Shown here: positions 23,401 through 35,488 of the stretch, in pieces
How the letters are laid out: every line of letters begins with the position of its first letter
Numbering within the stretch: position 1 is the stretch's first letter
Assembly: GCA_022747635.1 (NCBI GenBank)
Contig: JAKTNV010000005.1
Span: 50,175,013-50,239,012, forward strand
Direction: 5' to 3'
DNA from: Hetaerina americana
Lineage: Eukaryota; Arthropoda; Insecta; Odonata; Calopterygidae
DNA length: 64,000 bases
Notes under the pieces: generated by a model
What the model was told of the DNA's origin: nothing
Seen by the model: only the letters and a program-made list of their open reading frames with translations
Databases searched by the model: none
Made by a program: the position numbers and the translations under genes

Positions 23401-26400
23401 AGAAAGGTGGCCGCAGTGGAGAAATGTGGAATTGACTCGTGTTAACAATGGGACAAAGTCGGCATTTGGCCTTCACACCTTCGTCAGTCGGGTCACTCTC
23501 GGGAACCGTATGTTCTCCTTTGCTCAAGAAGTTCTCTCTCTGTCTCTCGCTTCTCTTTCATCACACGAGGCTGTTTGTCCCTGGCGGCGAACAAACGGGC
23601 TGCCCGTGTGGAGGGTTTGCCACTCGATGACAGAATTTTACACAGATTCTATGTTGGATTCATCTCCATGAGCTCAAATCTTTAGTGTCAATAAAAAAAC
23701 TATCGAGCTACTAAAAATTTTGACCATCTTCCTGGCAGTTAATTTATTTCTCGAAATCTCGAGGATAAGGTTCATGTATTCATTTGGCACTCTACGAATT
23801 CAGATCTTGTACGGACGTAAAATTTAAAGGAATTATCCTACAAACAATATACAGTGTAAAGTGGTATATGATTTTAAAGTGATATATTTTTTTTCTTTTT
23901 ATTTTTTGAATGCAGTTCTAGAATAAATAAATAAATAGTGTGTGCAAAAACGTTTGTTTTTGGTACATGTATCGTCCCTTCATTCCTCGAAAAAAAAATG
24001 ATTTTCCAGGCCGTTTGTAACTTGATGCGCATTCAAATACTTAAGAGTTTTCTTGAAATCAGTACTTCCCCAGAGGAAAATGTGCCCCCCCCAATTGTTA
24101 AAAAACCATTGTAGTTGTTCGATGTAACCTATTTCGAAACCTTATAATTTTACCACCAAAAGCTCAAGTAGCATGGAGCGCTGTAGAAGTGGAGTGCAGT
24201 ACTGTGTGGTTCACTAAGCTGCAGATGGTCATGTGCCTCCCTAATAGCCCTTATTAATTACGTGTGTGTCTTATATTACTGCAGGAGTAAATGGTGTTAT
24301 TTGAATATATTTAGTAAGGATATACAGATAGTTAAAAATATAGCTTGATCTGGTATTTAGAAAGCCTCGTTAATTAACAGTGGTAGTAATAAGGTTGTCC
24401 AAACAATCTCCAATGACACATGGGGTGTTATTTTGATAATTTAATGGTGTAACGTGTTGCAATCGTTAAATTTTTAAAGCACCACAGTTTTCTATTTCTG
24501 TTAAATATCGGACTAAAGGAAAAATCTCTCTCACATAATTTTGAAAATTACACCATTAGATATAATATCTAATATTATGGAAGTAAAGACGTCGATGTAA
24601 TATTTTTAATGGAAACCTCGTGCACATGGTAGTCAGCAGCATGATCTCAACTGACCGCCAATTAGGAGATAATTGTATGTATCCCGATGGCGTTAAATAC
24701 ATATTTCGTCGAGTTTTTTACTTATTAACTTTTAAATGAAGAGCATGAGGCATACAATATTTTCGTCGAATTATTAACTGGAATTTTGGTTACTAAAGGC
24801 GATACTTGAACAGATGAAAAAATTATTTTTAGACATAGTCCTAAGTGGGTCGAATGCATACGACTATTTAAATAAATTCCTCATTTTACGCTCAATGGAT
24901 GGCAAACCGTTATGCTGATGTGGCGGAACGAGAATTTCCTTATTTCATTGAAGATCGGGAATCAAAAAACTCCGCCATCTCAATGTAGTGTGGGATGAAT
25001 TAACCGACATTGCCTTTGTTCTCCTACTCGCTACGAATCGAGCGGAATTGAGGGCGTGTGATTTCCTTTCTTACGATATTGCATCGAACTCGGTTTCGCA
25101 AAAAAAACGCAACCCCGAGCCGTCACGACATCTTTTCCTCGTTTGACCGTTGAAAAAAAAAATAAAGAAGGAGACAGTTGCCGTGACAGAGCGACACGGT
25201 GGAGAGAAGGCGGTCGTGACCTCTTGGCACGCGGGCTTCAAATCTATTCTCTCCGCCACACGGGAGCGTTGGACCGTGGAGAAGGGGTGGGGGGGGAGGG
25301 GGAAAGGATCGATGGAAGGTGGAGGGTATTATGCATCTTAATACCGGTATCCAATTCTCGAGCGGGAGTCATAAAACTTTGAAAGCGGAAACGAGAAGAC
25401 GAGGCTAAAAAATAATTTGAATTAAGATCAATGTTTTTGTGCCCTTGGGATGGGATGCGACCTTGTTCGGAAACGGGAGTTACTGATAACCCGGTGGTGC
25501 CGAAAGTTCACGGAGAGACATGATTTAACCTGGAACGGAGAGAGAGTGCATGTTCCTCTCTTTCAATCATCCGAGTCCATTGACGGTTCCTACGACTCAG
25601 GAATGTCACCAAATATTATATTAGAGTATTATCGCGTTCATCACCGATGAGAGACGTCGTAACTTTCATATTCGTGAATGCTCAAATTATGGAATTCTAG
25701 CAAAGTTTTCAGTCTTTTCATTTCATCTCGGCCATTTGGCGTTATGCCAAAATGATTCAAAACTTAATAGGGTTGGATATAAAGATTTATCCGAAGATGA
25801 GGGACGGATTTAACGAATCCTTACAGGCCTTATTTCATAATCGATGATCGCGTGGAGTATTAAGCCACTCCGTTAGAAATGTGAAGCCGAATGTGATATA
25901 ATAACACTCCTAAACTAGCAAGGGAACAAAAAGTAATCATAACTGTCGATGTCCTTGGGAAGGACCCGCCCAATTGCTTTCGGGATTAACAAAAAAAATA
26001 ATTGGAGAGGACATTTCCGCTCACGTCACGGATTCCATCGGAGGTTGTTTGGACATCGCTCTGAGGAAAGGAAAGGTATCGCTCATTGGAGTCGAAAATT
26101 GCCGGCGATATTTCACGATCGCACGCCTTGTAGGACTACTACTTCTTATAGAGTTCTCTTGAGGGAAAACCGTTATCAGAAACCAGAAGGCTCACCATTA
26201 TTTCTTTTCGTGAAAAAAAAGGGGCGCAATGATTCCCTCTTGAGGAAAGGATGACGGAGCTTTTCTTAGAGAGCCCTTGTCCTCAAATTGTTACTTTAAA
26301 ATCACAGGTAGCTGATCAAGCTCCCTTAAATTATATGCTGGGTGGGGTAAGGAAAAAAATGGGCTCCTTTTGGATCTGCGACAAAAAACTTTGGTAATTT

Positions 26401-29400
26401 TGTCCCAATGGATGAAATGAAATGGCCAGTCTGAATGTTACCGGATCTAATTACCGGAGAAAAATCCCAAGAGGTCGACTCGATTTCACGACGGAATTAC
26501 GGAATGGGGCAGAAAATCTCCTTCTGGAAAATGTATTAAAGTCCAAAATTAGGCAGCTGGATATTTTTAGCAATTAAGACTAATGATGAATCGTAAAAAC
26601 GATTCCCATGCGAGACAGATAAAAAAAGATGATGATGAACCGAACTTTCTGGTGTTATTTAGAATTTCAAAGAATTTTGAGAAAATTAAAGTGTTTTTAC
26701 CTGAACTTTAACTTTTCCAGTTTTTTGTATCGTCTCATGGATTTTCGAACAATCCATCTTTTTTTTAAAATTTTCGTTTCATTTTAACTTCTATCTTAAT
26801 GGTTATTATACAGTAAAAAAATTATAATTGTAAAACTCTGACTGGTATGTTTTCCTATAAAAACGACTTGATGGAACCACATATTTTCTTATTATGTTTA
26901 ATTTTCCATTTATTTACTTAAGAAGGAGGTAGTAAAAATGTCAAGAACAAAGTCATGAGTTAAATCATGTTAAAAATCCGTAATATATTACGAGGAAATA
27001 CATAGAAATGTTAGGAAATTGTTTTTCAGGCGTAAATAATAGGTAGGTATGCAGTTTAAGCGTGAGGGATCACCTTGGGGATGAGTAGATAAAATTCCTT
27101 CCAAATATTTTTAAAAGCGGGTGGAAAAAGGCTCGCTGCGAGAGTGATAGGCTGAATTAAAGAAGGCACGGGAGCGTCAGAGCCCACATTTGCAGAGGAC
27201 TAATATATGGGAAAGGGGAATGAGGTATCATGTATTTGAATAGTTTCGATCATTGATGGAAGAGTTTTTGAATTAAGTGCCCAGTCTCATGATATCATCT
27301 CATAATGGATAAAATATCTACTCCAACGGTTTGATGATTTGTTTTGAGCAGAACTCGCCCGAAAAACAAGTGGAAATTGAGTTATTCGAACCGGAATTGT
27401 GTTTATTTTTCTTGACAAACCAAAACTGATGGAAAAATAAAATGCATCTTTGCAAACCTTCTTTGTGATTAAGGCCGAGCGCCTCTCAAAATATTGTGCG
27501 CTGTTTATTCCTTTGTCTCTCATCTACTTTGACACTCACAAATGGGATTAAATTATTGCTACTTAATAAATAATACTTATGACGTGCGAAACAGCTGCTT
27601 AATAATCGTGAGTGTGACACTTCGGACGGCGTATCTTAAATCAATGATGATAGTAAGATAAGCCTATTGGCGCATGTATTCCATGCATTCCTAAATTTTA
27701 TCCGGGTGCCTTCCATTAAGATTTCTAGGCGGACAATGAGCTCTTAAAGATGAGAGACAGGTTTGAGGTCGCGGAGCAAATCTTCGGCTAAGCCTAAAAG
27801 AAGGATTAAGACCCATCTGAATTGGTCACGGTCGAGTTCAGCCGCCTTCAGCAATATAGCGGTGTATTTGATTTTTTTAAACTCTCCTTCGCTTTTTATC
27901 ATTTTGCAATCCGTGTGGTGACGCAGGTGATTCTTCAAGAAAGATTGCTGGAGGAATTGAACGAACGTGGCTATCATTATGCGCGTCGGCCAGGGTCATA
28001 AACTCAAAAAATTCAGATTTCAAGCTTTGCTTTAATGCTTTAATTTTAAATGTACTTCATACTACTTTTTAACCTTTTAGCAAGGTCAGCATTTGTTCAT
28101 TAGGAAAAATTTCATTTGAATTGTATTAACTGTGCCGTTAATGAATATATTGTCCCAAGGGCTTATCTCAAGGTTAGTTGTTATCCGTTATTGTATCTTT
28201 GATGAAAGTTATATGGTGTTGTTTTTTCTAATTTCCAATATATTTTATCTTAAAAGGTTTCAAATCCTACTAGAACGGTCAGGAGTTCTAGAATTTACGT
28301 TGAACTTCGACCCAGGAAGGTCATAAGATACTTCAACTCGTTTTTATTCGAGGGCTTCACGAAATTACCTTCGTACTCTCCGAAATAAAGCTCTAACCCA
28401 TCTGTTTTTTTTCTTCTTCTTGCTGTCTTCCAACGCACAGGTTAAGGAAATTATATACTCTCACTCGATAAGAAATGTTGCAGTCTCGGTACGCACGCAC
28501 AACCCTTCCATTACCTGGCTCGATACAGTTTAAAGATAATGGCAGTTTTCCTCTCGATTTTCTCGCAAATCATATTTCTTTTTTTTGCGCACGCATCATC
28601 AAGGGCTCTTACACGATCGTGGAATTCGCGGGTCCGCTCGCCCTTGTGTTGTTCCTCGCGAGCGGCCGGGGGTGTTATTTCCTCGAATCTAAAACGCCCA
28701 AAATCCGAATCACCGCTCGCCCCTTCCATTAGGAACTGTATGCACAGGGCTCCGTAATTGAGCCCGAGGTTCGGATTCGATTCACGGGGAGGATCCATGG
28801 ATCGAGCCGGGGTCTTCGGCCCCTTGCAATTCCGCGCACTAAAGAATCATTTTCTTCGGCGTAAGTCATATTTCGTAAACTTTTTTGTGTTTTCCGGTTA
28901 CGATCCACGCGAAAAATTGTTTCCGTTTGTGAAATTGAACACAAATGGAGTAGCCGATTGGTGCCTCAGGAAGTTCATCAAGCTCATTAATGAGGAATAT
29001 CACAGATGGTTGACAATTTCAGCAATATTTTGGTGGTTTCAGTTGATTCTGTTTCTTCATTTTCTACTTCCTTGTCTTTAAGGCGTAGCTGAAAGACACT
29101 TAAATGTTACAAGAATTGAGATACCGAACTTCAATTCTTATTCTCTTTAACTCTTCTTCCTTAACTCTAAAATCAATACTTTAAATGCTAGTTCTTTTTG
29201 CTTGCCCTTCTTTAAAACTTTCGGGCCTATACATTCAGGAGTAAAATATAAAAAAGGAAGTTCCCTAGTTCTTTCTGGCAATCAGAAACGACATCCACTT
29301 TTGAGATATACTATTCACATCTTTCGTTTTATATCAAAGCCATTTCACAAAATGTATTAGTATTAAATGGGAAAACTAATTAAACTCGAATTTTATTACG

Positions 29401-29599
29401 TGTTTAGCTTCAAATTTCGTCCGCGAAATGCATAACATTTAGCCAAAGTTTTGTACTCAAATTGATTTAGTGTGAAGTCACGTCATAAGTCCAGCATTTA
29501 AAACCAAAATATTGACTCATATAGCCTTTTGAACGCTTCCCTTGGCGCTAATTTTATAGTTAACATAAATCCAAAAACAGTCTAGTGTTCCCCTTTCAC
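23401..29599. other. Unassigned DNA
   Basis: About 6 kb without a recognised gene. A G-rich, CpG-containing segment at 25.14-25.33 kb includes a quadruplex-type G cluster at 25284-25307. A 77-codon minus-strand frame at 27744-27977 ends ELDRDQFRWVLILLLGLAED and looks less random than most, but I recognise no family. The segment at 28.5-28.8 kb is moderately CpG-rich with frames on both strands. Confidence 0.35.
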
Positions 29600-29742
29600 T
29601 GTCAATTATAAACATGAAATAACACCAGCAAGGACAACCACAAACATCCAAGCCCAGGGTGGGGGAAGCCCATCTAGTCGGGAATTGAAACCGCGACCAC
29701 TGGATTAACAGGCAGAGAGGTTACCTTGCTGCCACTGGGGTC
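29600..29742 (-). repeat. tRNA-derived SINE, family B
   Basis: On the minus strand the head reads CCACTGGCAGCAAGGTAACC-like DNA with a B box GGTTTCAATTCCC (plus-strand complement 29680-29692) and GTGGTCGCGG just before it. The body begins GGGCTTGGATGTTTGTGG. Head and body start match the plus-strand copy at 2.15 kb, supporting a common family. Its tail lies at the low-coordinate end near 29.60 kb. No target duplication was seen. Confidence 0.65.
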
Positions 29743-29950
29743 AGCCTGACCTTGGGAACCCGATCAACCACTTTTAGCTCTCCTTTAGGTTTCGTCTGGA
29801 TTCGAACCATAAGTTTACCGAAAACTCATGCTCCAGATATTAGTTAAACCCGCGACCAATGGTTTGAGGTGTTTGATTCACACGCAAGAGGAGATCTGGA
29901 CCGGATCGTGAAAATCCAGGAATGCATTGTCGCGAACTGAACGGATGAGT
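29743..29950 (-). repeat. Additional tRNA-like SINE DNA adjacent to the family-B copy
   Basis: A perfect B box on the minus strand (GGTTCGAATCC, complement 29798-29808) is followed in plus coordinates by a second segment near 29851-29869. That segment reads TTGGTCGCGGGTTTAACTA on the minus strand and resembles the family-B head (GTGGTCGCGGTTTC). It looks like one or two older SINE heads stacked head to tail with the better copy next door. Decay prevents a clean boundary. Confidence 0.4.
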
Positions 29951-31315
29951 CCCCAGCCGAGCCATGACGTTCATACTGTATCGGACTCGACCGTTCGTTT
30001 CGCCCTTTCACCCATTATACAAAGCACGAGGTAACTGTCCATGCATAAAACGTCATATAATTCGTCTTATCTGAGCATCCACCACCTATAGTGACACTCC
30101 GGGTCACAAATTTTCACCTCTCACTTTTAGAACGTCCCATCTGATCCTAAACCCTCGTGCAAAATTTGTCAGATTTTCATCTGCAACGTTCATTAAAATT
30201 TTTCTCAACCATCTGGAGACCGTGGAGAACCTTCATGTATTGCAGAGACATCGGGAAAAAATATAGTTTTTAGATCCGTCTCTCTTCCCGTTATACTGTA
30301 GCTAGATTTAATTATGAATAAGACCCGAATCTTATTTTTAATTTCCGATTACGGTGTTTAGACATTGTGTAAGGAGATAATGTCACAACCATATTCATTC
30401 ATGATTCAATAGGATTGGTTGACAAAGCAGTCAAGTGTGCATTTCTTCTCTGGACCAACAAAATCCTTTCATTCACTTGACTTCGGACGTGTGAAATTTA
30501 TTGAAAGGCGTTTTTCGTGCGACGCCACTTTCCGCAAACTCCATACCATGCGGTTACACTCAGCTGGGATGCTGACTTCTTTCCTTTTGAGTAGGGCGTA
30601 ATAAATTGCTCAAAAAGGAGTTGGTTGGGATTTCTTCTTTCACCAGTTCTCCCAAAATATTCAATCGACCCTTCATTCTGCAAAAGTACGTAGTGCACCT
30701 CACCCGGTCAAAGATCTCCAACTTCGTGAGCTAAAGCCTATCCGGAACACTCCCGCTCATATCCCGAAGATGGGTTGGGGAGCGATGACCATTGTAACCT
30801 CCCCCACGCCATCCTCCCATTCCACGCCCCCGACCCTCGTCTCCTTCCAGTAGTGTAGAAGGGGACGCTGTTGGAGGGAAGAAATTTCCGCATTCTCCAC
30901 TTTTGCCGTGTTGCGGTGGTGTGGGAGGGGGGGGGGTTGTGGAAAGAGAGTCGGGACGGAAGGGCAGGGAGGAACAAAAATAAGTTAAGAGGTGGAGGAG
31001 GGAAGGTTGCGGGTAGGAAAGCGAGAGGGCTTGGAGGTGAAGGGTGTGACGTCGACGATTTTTTATTGTTTGGGAATGGGTTTGTATAAAAAGAATCAGG
31101 GGTCTTCGATTATAAAACGCTTTTCAACGCATCAGTAGCTCCTTATGTCCTCTTCTTCCCCACCGGATTTTTCAAAACCAAGGTGTTACTATTTTTCTTC
31201 TTCAAATTTCTCTCCATTTTAAAAATTCTTCAAACAGACGAAATATTTATTTGCATTTGGCAAAAGTGATTTAAAAAATTTTGATTGGTATTAAAAAAAA
31301 ATTATCTCAAATCAG
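29951..31315. other. Unassigned DNA with a G-rich CpG block
   Basis: Roughly 30750-31080 is GC-rich with long G runs on the plus strand (30922-30936 and 30985-31050) and CpGs. Open frames there overlap on both strands and are not credited. The remainder is AT-rich. The last 11 bases (31305-31315) are the left copy of the SINE target duplication. Confidence 0.4.
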
Positions 31316-31626
31316 TGGTAGCAGTGGCATTTAGGGGAAGCGACCGACCGCTGAGGTCATTTGCGCCATAGGGGATGGACAGGAAAGGATGAAGGGTGGA
31401 GAGAAACCCAGCGCCGGCATTAGCCCACCCTTAACGAAAGGCGCCAAGGGGTCCGCAGTTTAACGTCTCATCCGACGGACGGCGTACTCATTCAAAGTGC
31501 CGTCCACAAAGCACCTCAAGTAGGGATCGAGATATCTCTGAAAAATGTTCAATTCGCCAGGATTTGAACCCGGGCCCTCAGGGTGGGAAGCCAGTACGTT
31601 AGCCCCCGCACCATCTCGATCCCTTC
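31316..31626 (-). repeat. tRNA-derived SINE, family C, complete with target duplication
   Basis: About 311 bp flanked by a perfect 11-bp direct repeat TCTCAAATCAG (31305-31315 and 31627-31637), the hallmark of LINE-driven insertion. Read on the minus strand, the head has an A-box-like ATGGTGCGGGGGCTAACG and a perfect B box GGGTTCAAATCC (complement about 31560-31571). The body includes GCCGTCCGTCGGATGAGACG and TTAAAC, then CTGGGTTTCTCTCC. The 3' end lacks poly(A), finishing near CACTGCTACC. The copy at 52.83 kb matches along its whole length, with about 33 differences by eye. Confidence 0.92.
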
Positions 31627-31637
31627 TCTCAAATCAG

Positions 31638-32383
31638 CCGAACATTTTCGTGCCTCTCCTTAATTACTTTTTGTGAATTCAAAATATGGATTCCACATTT
31701 TTAAAATGGAAAACAAGGCTATTGTAAAATAAATGTACCTTCAGTATTTTCGCAGCATGAAAATAAAATGCGGAAAAGACTGCGCGAGAGCAATGAAATA
31801 CATATTTTCCTGATGCATTTGAACAAGGTACCATTCGGCAACCAACAATTACACCCGGCTCTCACAAAGTCTCAAGTCTGTTTAGAGGGACAAGAAATAC
31901 ATATGATGCCATGAGTTGCAACTGTGTTTACTTGATTACTTTACGGCGTCTTAAGATGAGTCGTAGGTACTCCCGGAAAGATTGGGACGGCTCGAAAAGG
32001 TCACGTCCGCTCAGCGAAGGTGTGGGAGCGAATTAAGAATAGGTACCTCATGCATAAATACAAGAAGAGATTGCGCTCGTTCAGTTACACCTGCTGCTGT
32101 AGGTGTGGATTAATAGAGCGAGGAGGTTGATATGATAGAAGCGCGGCGAAGCACAGGCCTAGCGGGATGATAGAAAGATTTCGATGTCCTCATTTGAATA
32201 ATTTATTCTCTAGGCTCACTCGGATATCGAGCCATTCCATTTGCTTTGGATCGAATTTATACTTCAGCCATGGCCTTAGCCTCTTAAGTAACTGCTTGCA
32301 TTGCCATCAAGTTACTTCCCTCCCGTTTGCTTTGAGTATGTGTGTATATTTAGGTATATACTTGATTTCTATATGTATATATA
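31638..32383. other. Unassigned DNA
   Basis: No gene or repeat recognised. A short palindrome (ACACCT facing AGGTGT) lies near 32087-32106. The plus-strand frame of 93 codons reaching 32448 runs into the mariner and is not a gene. Confidence 0.4.
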
Positions 32384-32410
32384 CTACCTTGATCAAAAAT
32401 TTCCCGGAAT
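32384..32410 (+). repeat. Terminal inverted repeat at the transposase 3' end
   Basis: 27 bases matching the other end with one mismatch (T for G at position 17). Preceded by TA. Confidence 0.9.
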
Positions 32411-32436
32411 TTATTCAGAAAATTAAAAATACAAGT

Positions 32437-33500
32437 TTATTCATCTAAATCTATATTGTCCCCTTCAAAGTAATCCCCATCGACTGCAACACACTTATGC
32501 CAGCGCTTGATCCAATCCTCGAAACATTTTTTATATTCGGTTTTCGGTATGTCCATCAGTGCTTCCTGCGATTTTTCCATTACTTCCTCTCGGTTGCTAA
32601 AACGCGTTCCCCGTAATGGTTTTTTAACTCGATTGAACAGAAAGAAGTCACAGGGAGCCAAATCAGGTGAATTCGGTGGCTGTTGGATGGTATTTGTTGC
32701 ATTTTTCGTCAAAAAATTACGAATAATGATAGCACTGTGCGACGGTGCGTTATCATGGTGCAAAATCCACGAGTTTTCTGCCCACATTTCTGGTCTCTTT
32801 CGGCGAATTGCTTCACGCAAACGTCTCATAACGCCCAAATAATACTCTTTGTTTACTGTCTGGCCTTCTGGCAAAAATTCATGATGCACTACACCGTTGT
32901 AATCCATGAAAACCGTCAGCATTGCCTTCTTTTTTGACTGAAAACGACGTGGTTTTTTTGGTCTCGGCTCATTTGGTGAACGCCATTCACTTGCCTGATG
33001 TCTGGATTGCGTGTCGTACTCACAAACCCACGTCTCGTCTCCAGTAATGATCCTTTTGATGAATGTGGGATCGGATTCAGCCTCGCAAATCATGTCTTTT
33101 GCGACGTCAACACGGTCTCTTTTTTGCATGAAATTGAGGTCTTTTGGCATGCTACACGACGGAAACCCAAATCATTAACCACAATGTCTTGGGCGGATCC
33201 ATAGGCAATGTTCAAGTCCTCCGCTATTTCTCTGATGGTTAATTTGCGGTTATTGACCAACATTTCTTTTACTTTATCAATTTTTTCACCGACTTTCGAT
33301 GTCGATGGTCTGCCACTGCGTTCATCATCTTCGATTGACTCACGACCACTTCTGAACCGCTCGTGCCACTGGTAAACGACCGTTTTTTTTAGAGAATCGT
33401 TGCCGAAACACTTTTCCAACATTTCCAACGTCCGTGCGCCACTAAATCCGTTTTTTACGCAAAATTTAATACAAGTTCGTTGTTGCAAATTTAAATCCAT
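32437..33500 (-). pseudogene. Mariner transposase (D,D34D) with one frameshift
   Basis: The start is the ATG at 33500-33498 (MDLNLQQRTCIKFCVKNGF). Two helix-turn-helix regions follow: the first has VVYQWHERFRSGRESIEDDE, then the linker SGRPSTS, then the second ending LGFRRVA. Near 33150-33165 the frame shifts by one or two bases and resumes at PKDLNFMQKRDRVDVAKDM. The catalytic aspartates are all present: in ITGDETWV, in HHDNAPSH, and in SPDLAPCDFF, with 34 residues between the last two, the mariner D,D34D signature. The C-terminus is RWHKCVAVDGDYFEGDN, stop at 32437-32439. The two parts give about 354 residues, a normal length. Apart from the shift no internal stop was seen, so inactivation looks recent, unless the shift is a sequencing error. 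Confidence 0.92.
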
Positions 33501-33678
33501 TTCTGAAATTGTAAAAAATCGCCAACACACACAGGGATAGATGTACTCTTGGCTACGTAACTTTTGCAAATGTCAAGTTATGACACTAAGATTTAAAGGG
33601 AATATCAACAACAGATGTACCAATTTAACAAAAAAAACAGAACTCAAATCGGAACGATGGGAGCGCCACACGGTGGTT

Positions 33679-33705
33679 ATTCCGGGAACTTTTTGATCAA
33701 GGTAG
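33679..33705 (-). repeat. Terminal inverted repeat at the transposase 5' end
   Basis: Reverse complement of the opposite end with one mismatch, and followed by TA. About 180 bases separate it from the transposase start. Confidence 0.9.
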
Positions 33706-33879
33706 TATGCATATATGGATGTATATATACATTTTTTTTCGATGTACAAATCTGTGCATCGTGTATAGTATATGTCTGTCTGTCTATGTGTATTTATATG
33801 CATGCATGTAATTATAATTTTATGGGTCATATGTATAAAACAAGGGGTTAAATGGAAGAAGGGACCATTTGGTGTCAAT

Positions 33880-34062
33880 TTCGCCCAAATACTGACCTTT
33901 ATCAATCTATCTATTAATTTGAGTGATTTTTCGGGTACCATATCTTCCTGGGAATCCATAATCGGTCCAAGGAAAGGAACTAGCCCCCCTAAGTGAACTC
34001 TACCATCACCTACCAAACCGACCTTCGGGTTGATTCCTTTGCTTATGGTTAAATATGTTGAT
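33880..34062 (+). repeat. tRNA-derived SINE, family A (5'-truncated copy)
   Basis: Matches the copy at 6.62 kb from its middle (GTGATTTTTCGGGTACCAT, then CTTCCTGGGAATCCATAATC and AAGGAACTAGCCCCCCTAAG) to the 3' end (GTGAACTCTACCATCACC, then ACCGACCTTCGGGTTGATT). The tRNA-like head is missing, typical of incomplete reverse transcription. It lacks an internal segment present in the longer copy between the CCCCCCTA and GTGAACTC landmarks. A TA/TG microsatellite follows at once. Confidence 0.75.
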
Positions 34063-34064
34063 GT

Positions 34065-34423
<359 letters not shown>

Positions 34424-34481
34424 ATATATGCAAATATTATGGTTCATTTAATCTTCATCAACAGACTTGTACATCAAAGAT
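34424..34481 (+). repeat. 58-bp direct repeat, first copy
   Basis: Starts ATATATGCAAATATTATGG and ends ACATCAAAGAT. It recurs at 35431-35488 with a single C/G difference. Similarity stops sharply at both edges. No open frame, pol III box or inverted repeat lies inside it. Confidence 0.85.
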
Positions 34482-35430
34482 TGTTCTTAGAATGCGGAAT
34501 GCGAATGTGATTTGTTATTTTCTGTGTAGCATTTAATCATAATAAAAATTCAACGATATTTCCAAGCTAATAATACTTAATGCCTTACAGTTTTTATGTT
34601 ACAGCAATGAGGCCATTCACTACTTATCCAATCAGCCGCGACACACGGTTCATGTCGGTCGTACTTGTGTATTACGTAGTAAATGAGTTGAATTGTGGAG
34701 ATAAAATTATCTTCATTTTCTCATCTGTAAGAAAACCTGGGAGAATTATTTCTTAGAAACCCGTGGGGATCATTAACAAGAAATTGCAGTTCTTCCAGTA
34801 AGGAGCAAAGTTTGGAATAAGTTCCTTTAAATTTGGTGGTTTTTTTGTCTATATTCGGGAATTATCCAATGTTTAGGCATACTCTTATAATTGGTTATTA
34901 TTCTTGGCTTATTAACACCTCGTCTTTGATTTTCTTTCACGCATTTCGGAAGAGAAACCCCCGCGTAGTGTTTGCGAATTTTATCTAATTTTGGTGGGCA
35001 TGATGGAAGTCACGTTGAGGGAAGCAACATGTCGCGAATCCGCTACGTATGTATCGCCAAAGCAGATGATGTGCCATTTGTCGATCGCACCACGTATTCG
35101 CGTCTCGTCGGAGTCGTGTGACCTCAGGTGTCTTTGCAATTCTGTCGACGTCCAATGCTCGCGAATGCCACGCACTCCATTCACTTATTTCTCGTGGAAG
35201 ACAGTGCAGATGATATTTCTCGGAGCAGTGAATCCCGTTGCTGTTTATAATGGGATGCTGTAATGTCGCATTGATTCCCTAAAATCTCCATATAGTCTTG
35301 GACCAAATTACCAAAATGGCACATAATACGTAATAACTTCATCAAATATTCGAAAATGATTGATATGTATGTATTGAACAAGATTTTTTTAACTTAATTA
35401 TTTTAGTGCCGCGGATAATAATTTTGTCAA
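34482..35430. other. Unassigned DNA between the two direct repeats
   Basis: About 950 bp. A 90-codon plus-strand frame (34991-35263) is rich in cysteine and methionine, and a 67-codon frame overlaps it on the minus strand. The segment 34.99-35.26 kb has more CpG than its flanks. I recognise no protein family in either frame and no primer-binding site or polypurine tract that would suggest a small LTR element. Confidence 0.3.
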
Positions 35431-35488
35431 ATATATGCAAATATTATGGTTCATTTAATCTTCATCAACAGAGTTGTACATCAAAGAT
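35431..35488 (+). repeat. 58-bp direct repeat, second copy
   Basis: Identical to 34424-34481 except for one base (G for C in ACAGAGTTG). The 1007-bp offset and sharp edges suggest a duplication or two copies of a short dispersed element. Confidence 0.85.

Larger units (their letters stand above)
32384..33705 (-). mobile_element. Nearly intact mariner transposon
   Basis: About 1322 bp, the usual mariner size, between 27-bp terminal inverted repeats with one mismatch (32384-32410 and 33679-33705, outer end CTACCTTGATCAAAAA). TA flanks both sides (32382-32383 and 33706-33707), as expected for a mariner target duplication. The two neighbouring bases are also symmetric, so the cut could lie three bases further in. 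It carries one transposase gene on the minus strand, broken by a single frameshift. Its ends are unrelated to those of the deleted mariners at 5.9 kb and 58.0 kb, so it represents a different lineage. Confidence 0.93.

Noticed and set aside
32507..33204. Plus-strand open frames of 68-111 codons
   Set aside because: They are antisense shadows of the mariner transposase.
34424..35488. Small LTR retrotransposon bounded by the 58-bp repeats
   Set aside because: The repeats lack TG...CA ends, no primer-binding site or polypurine tract is visible, and no flanking target duplication was found.
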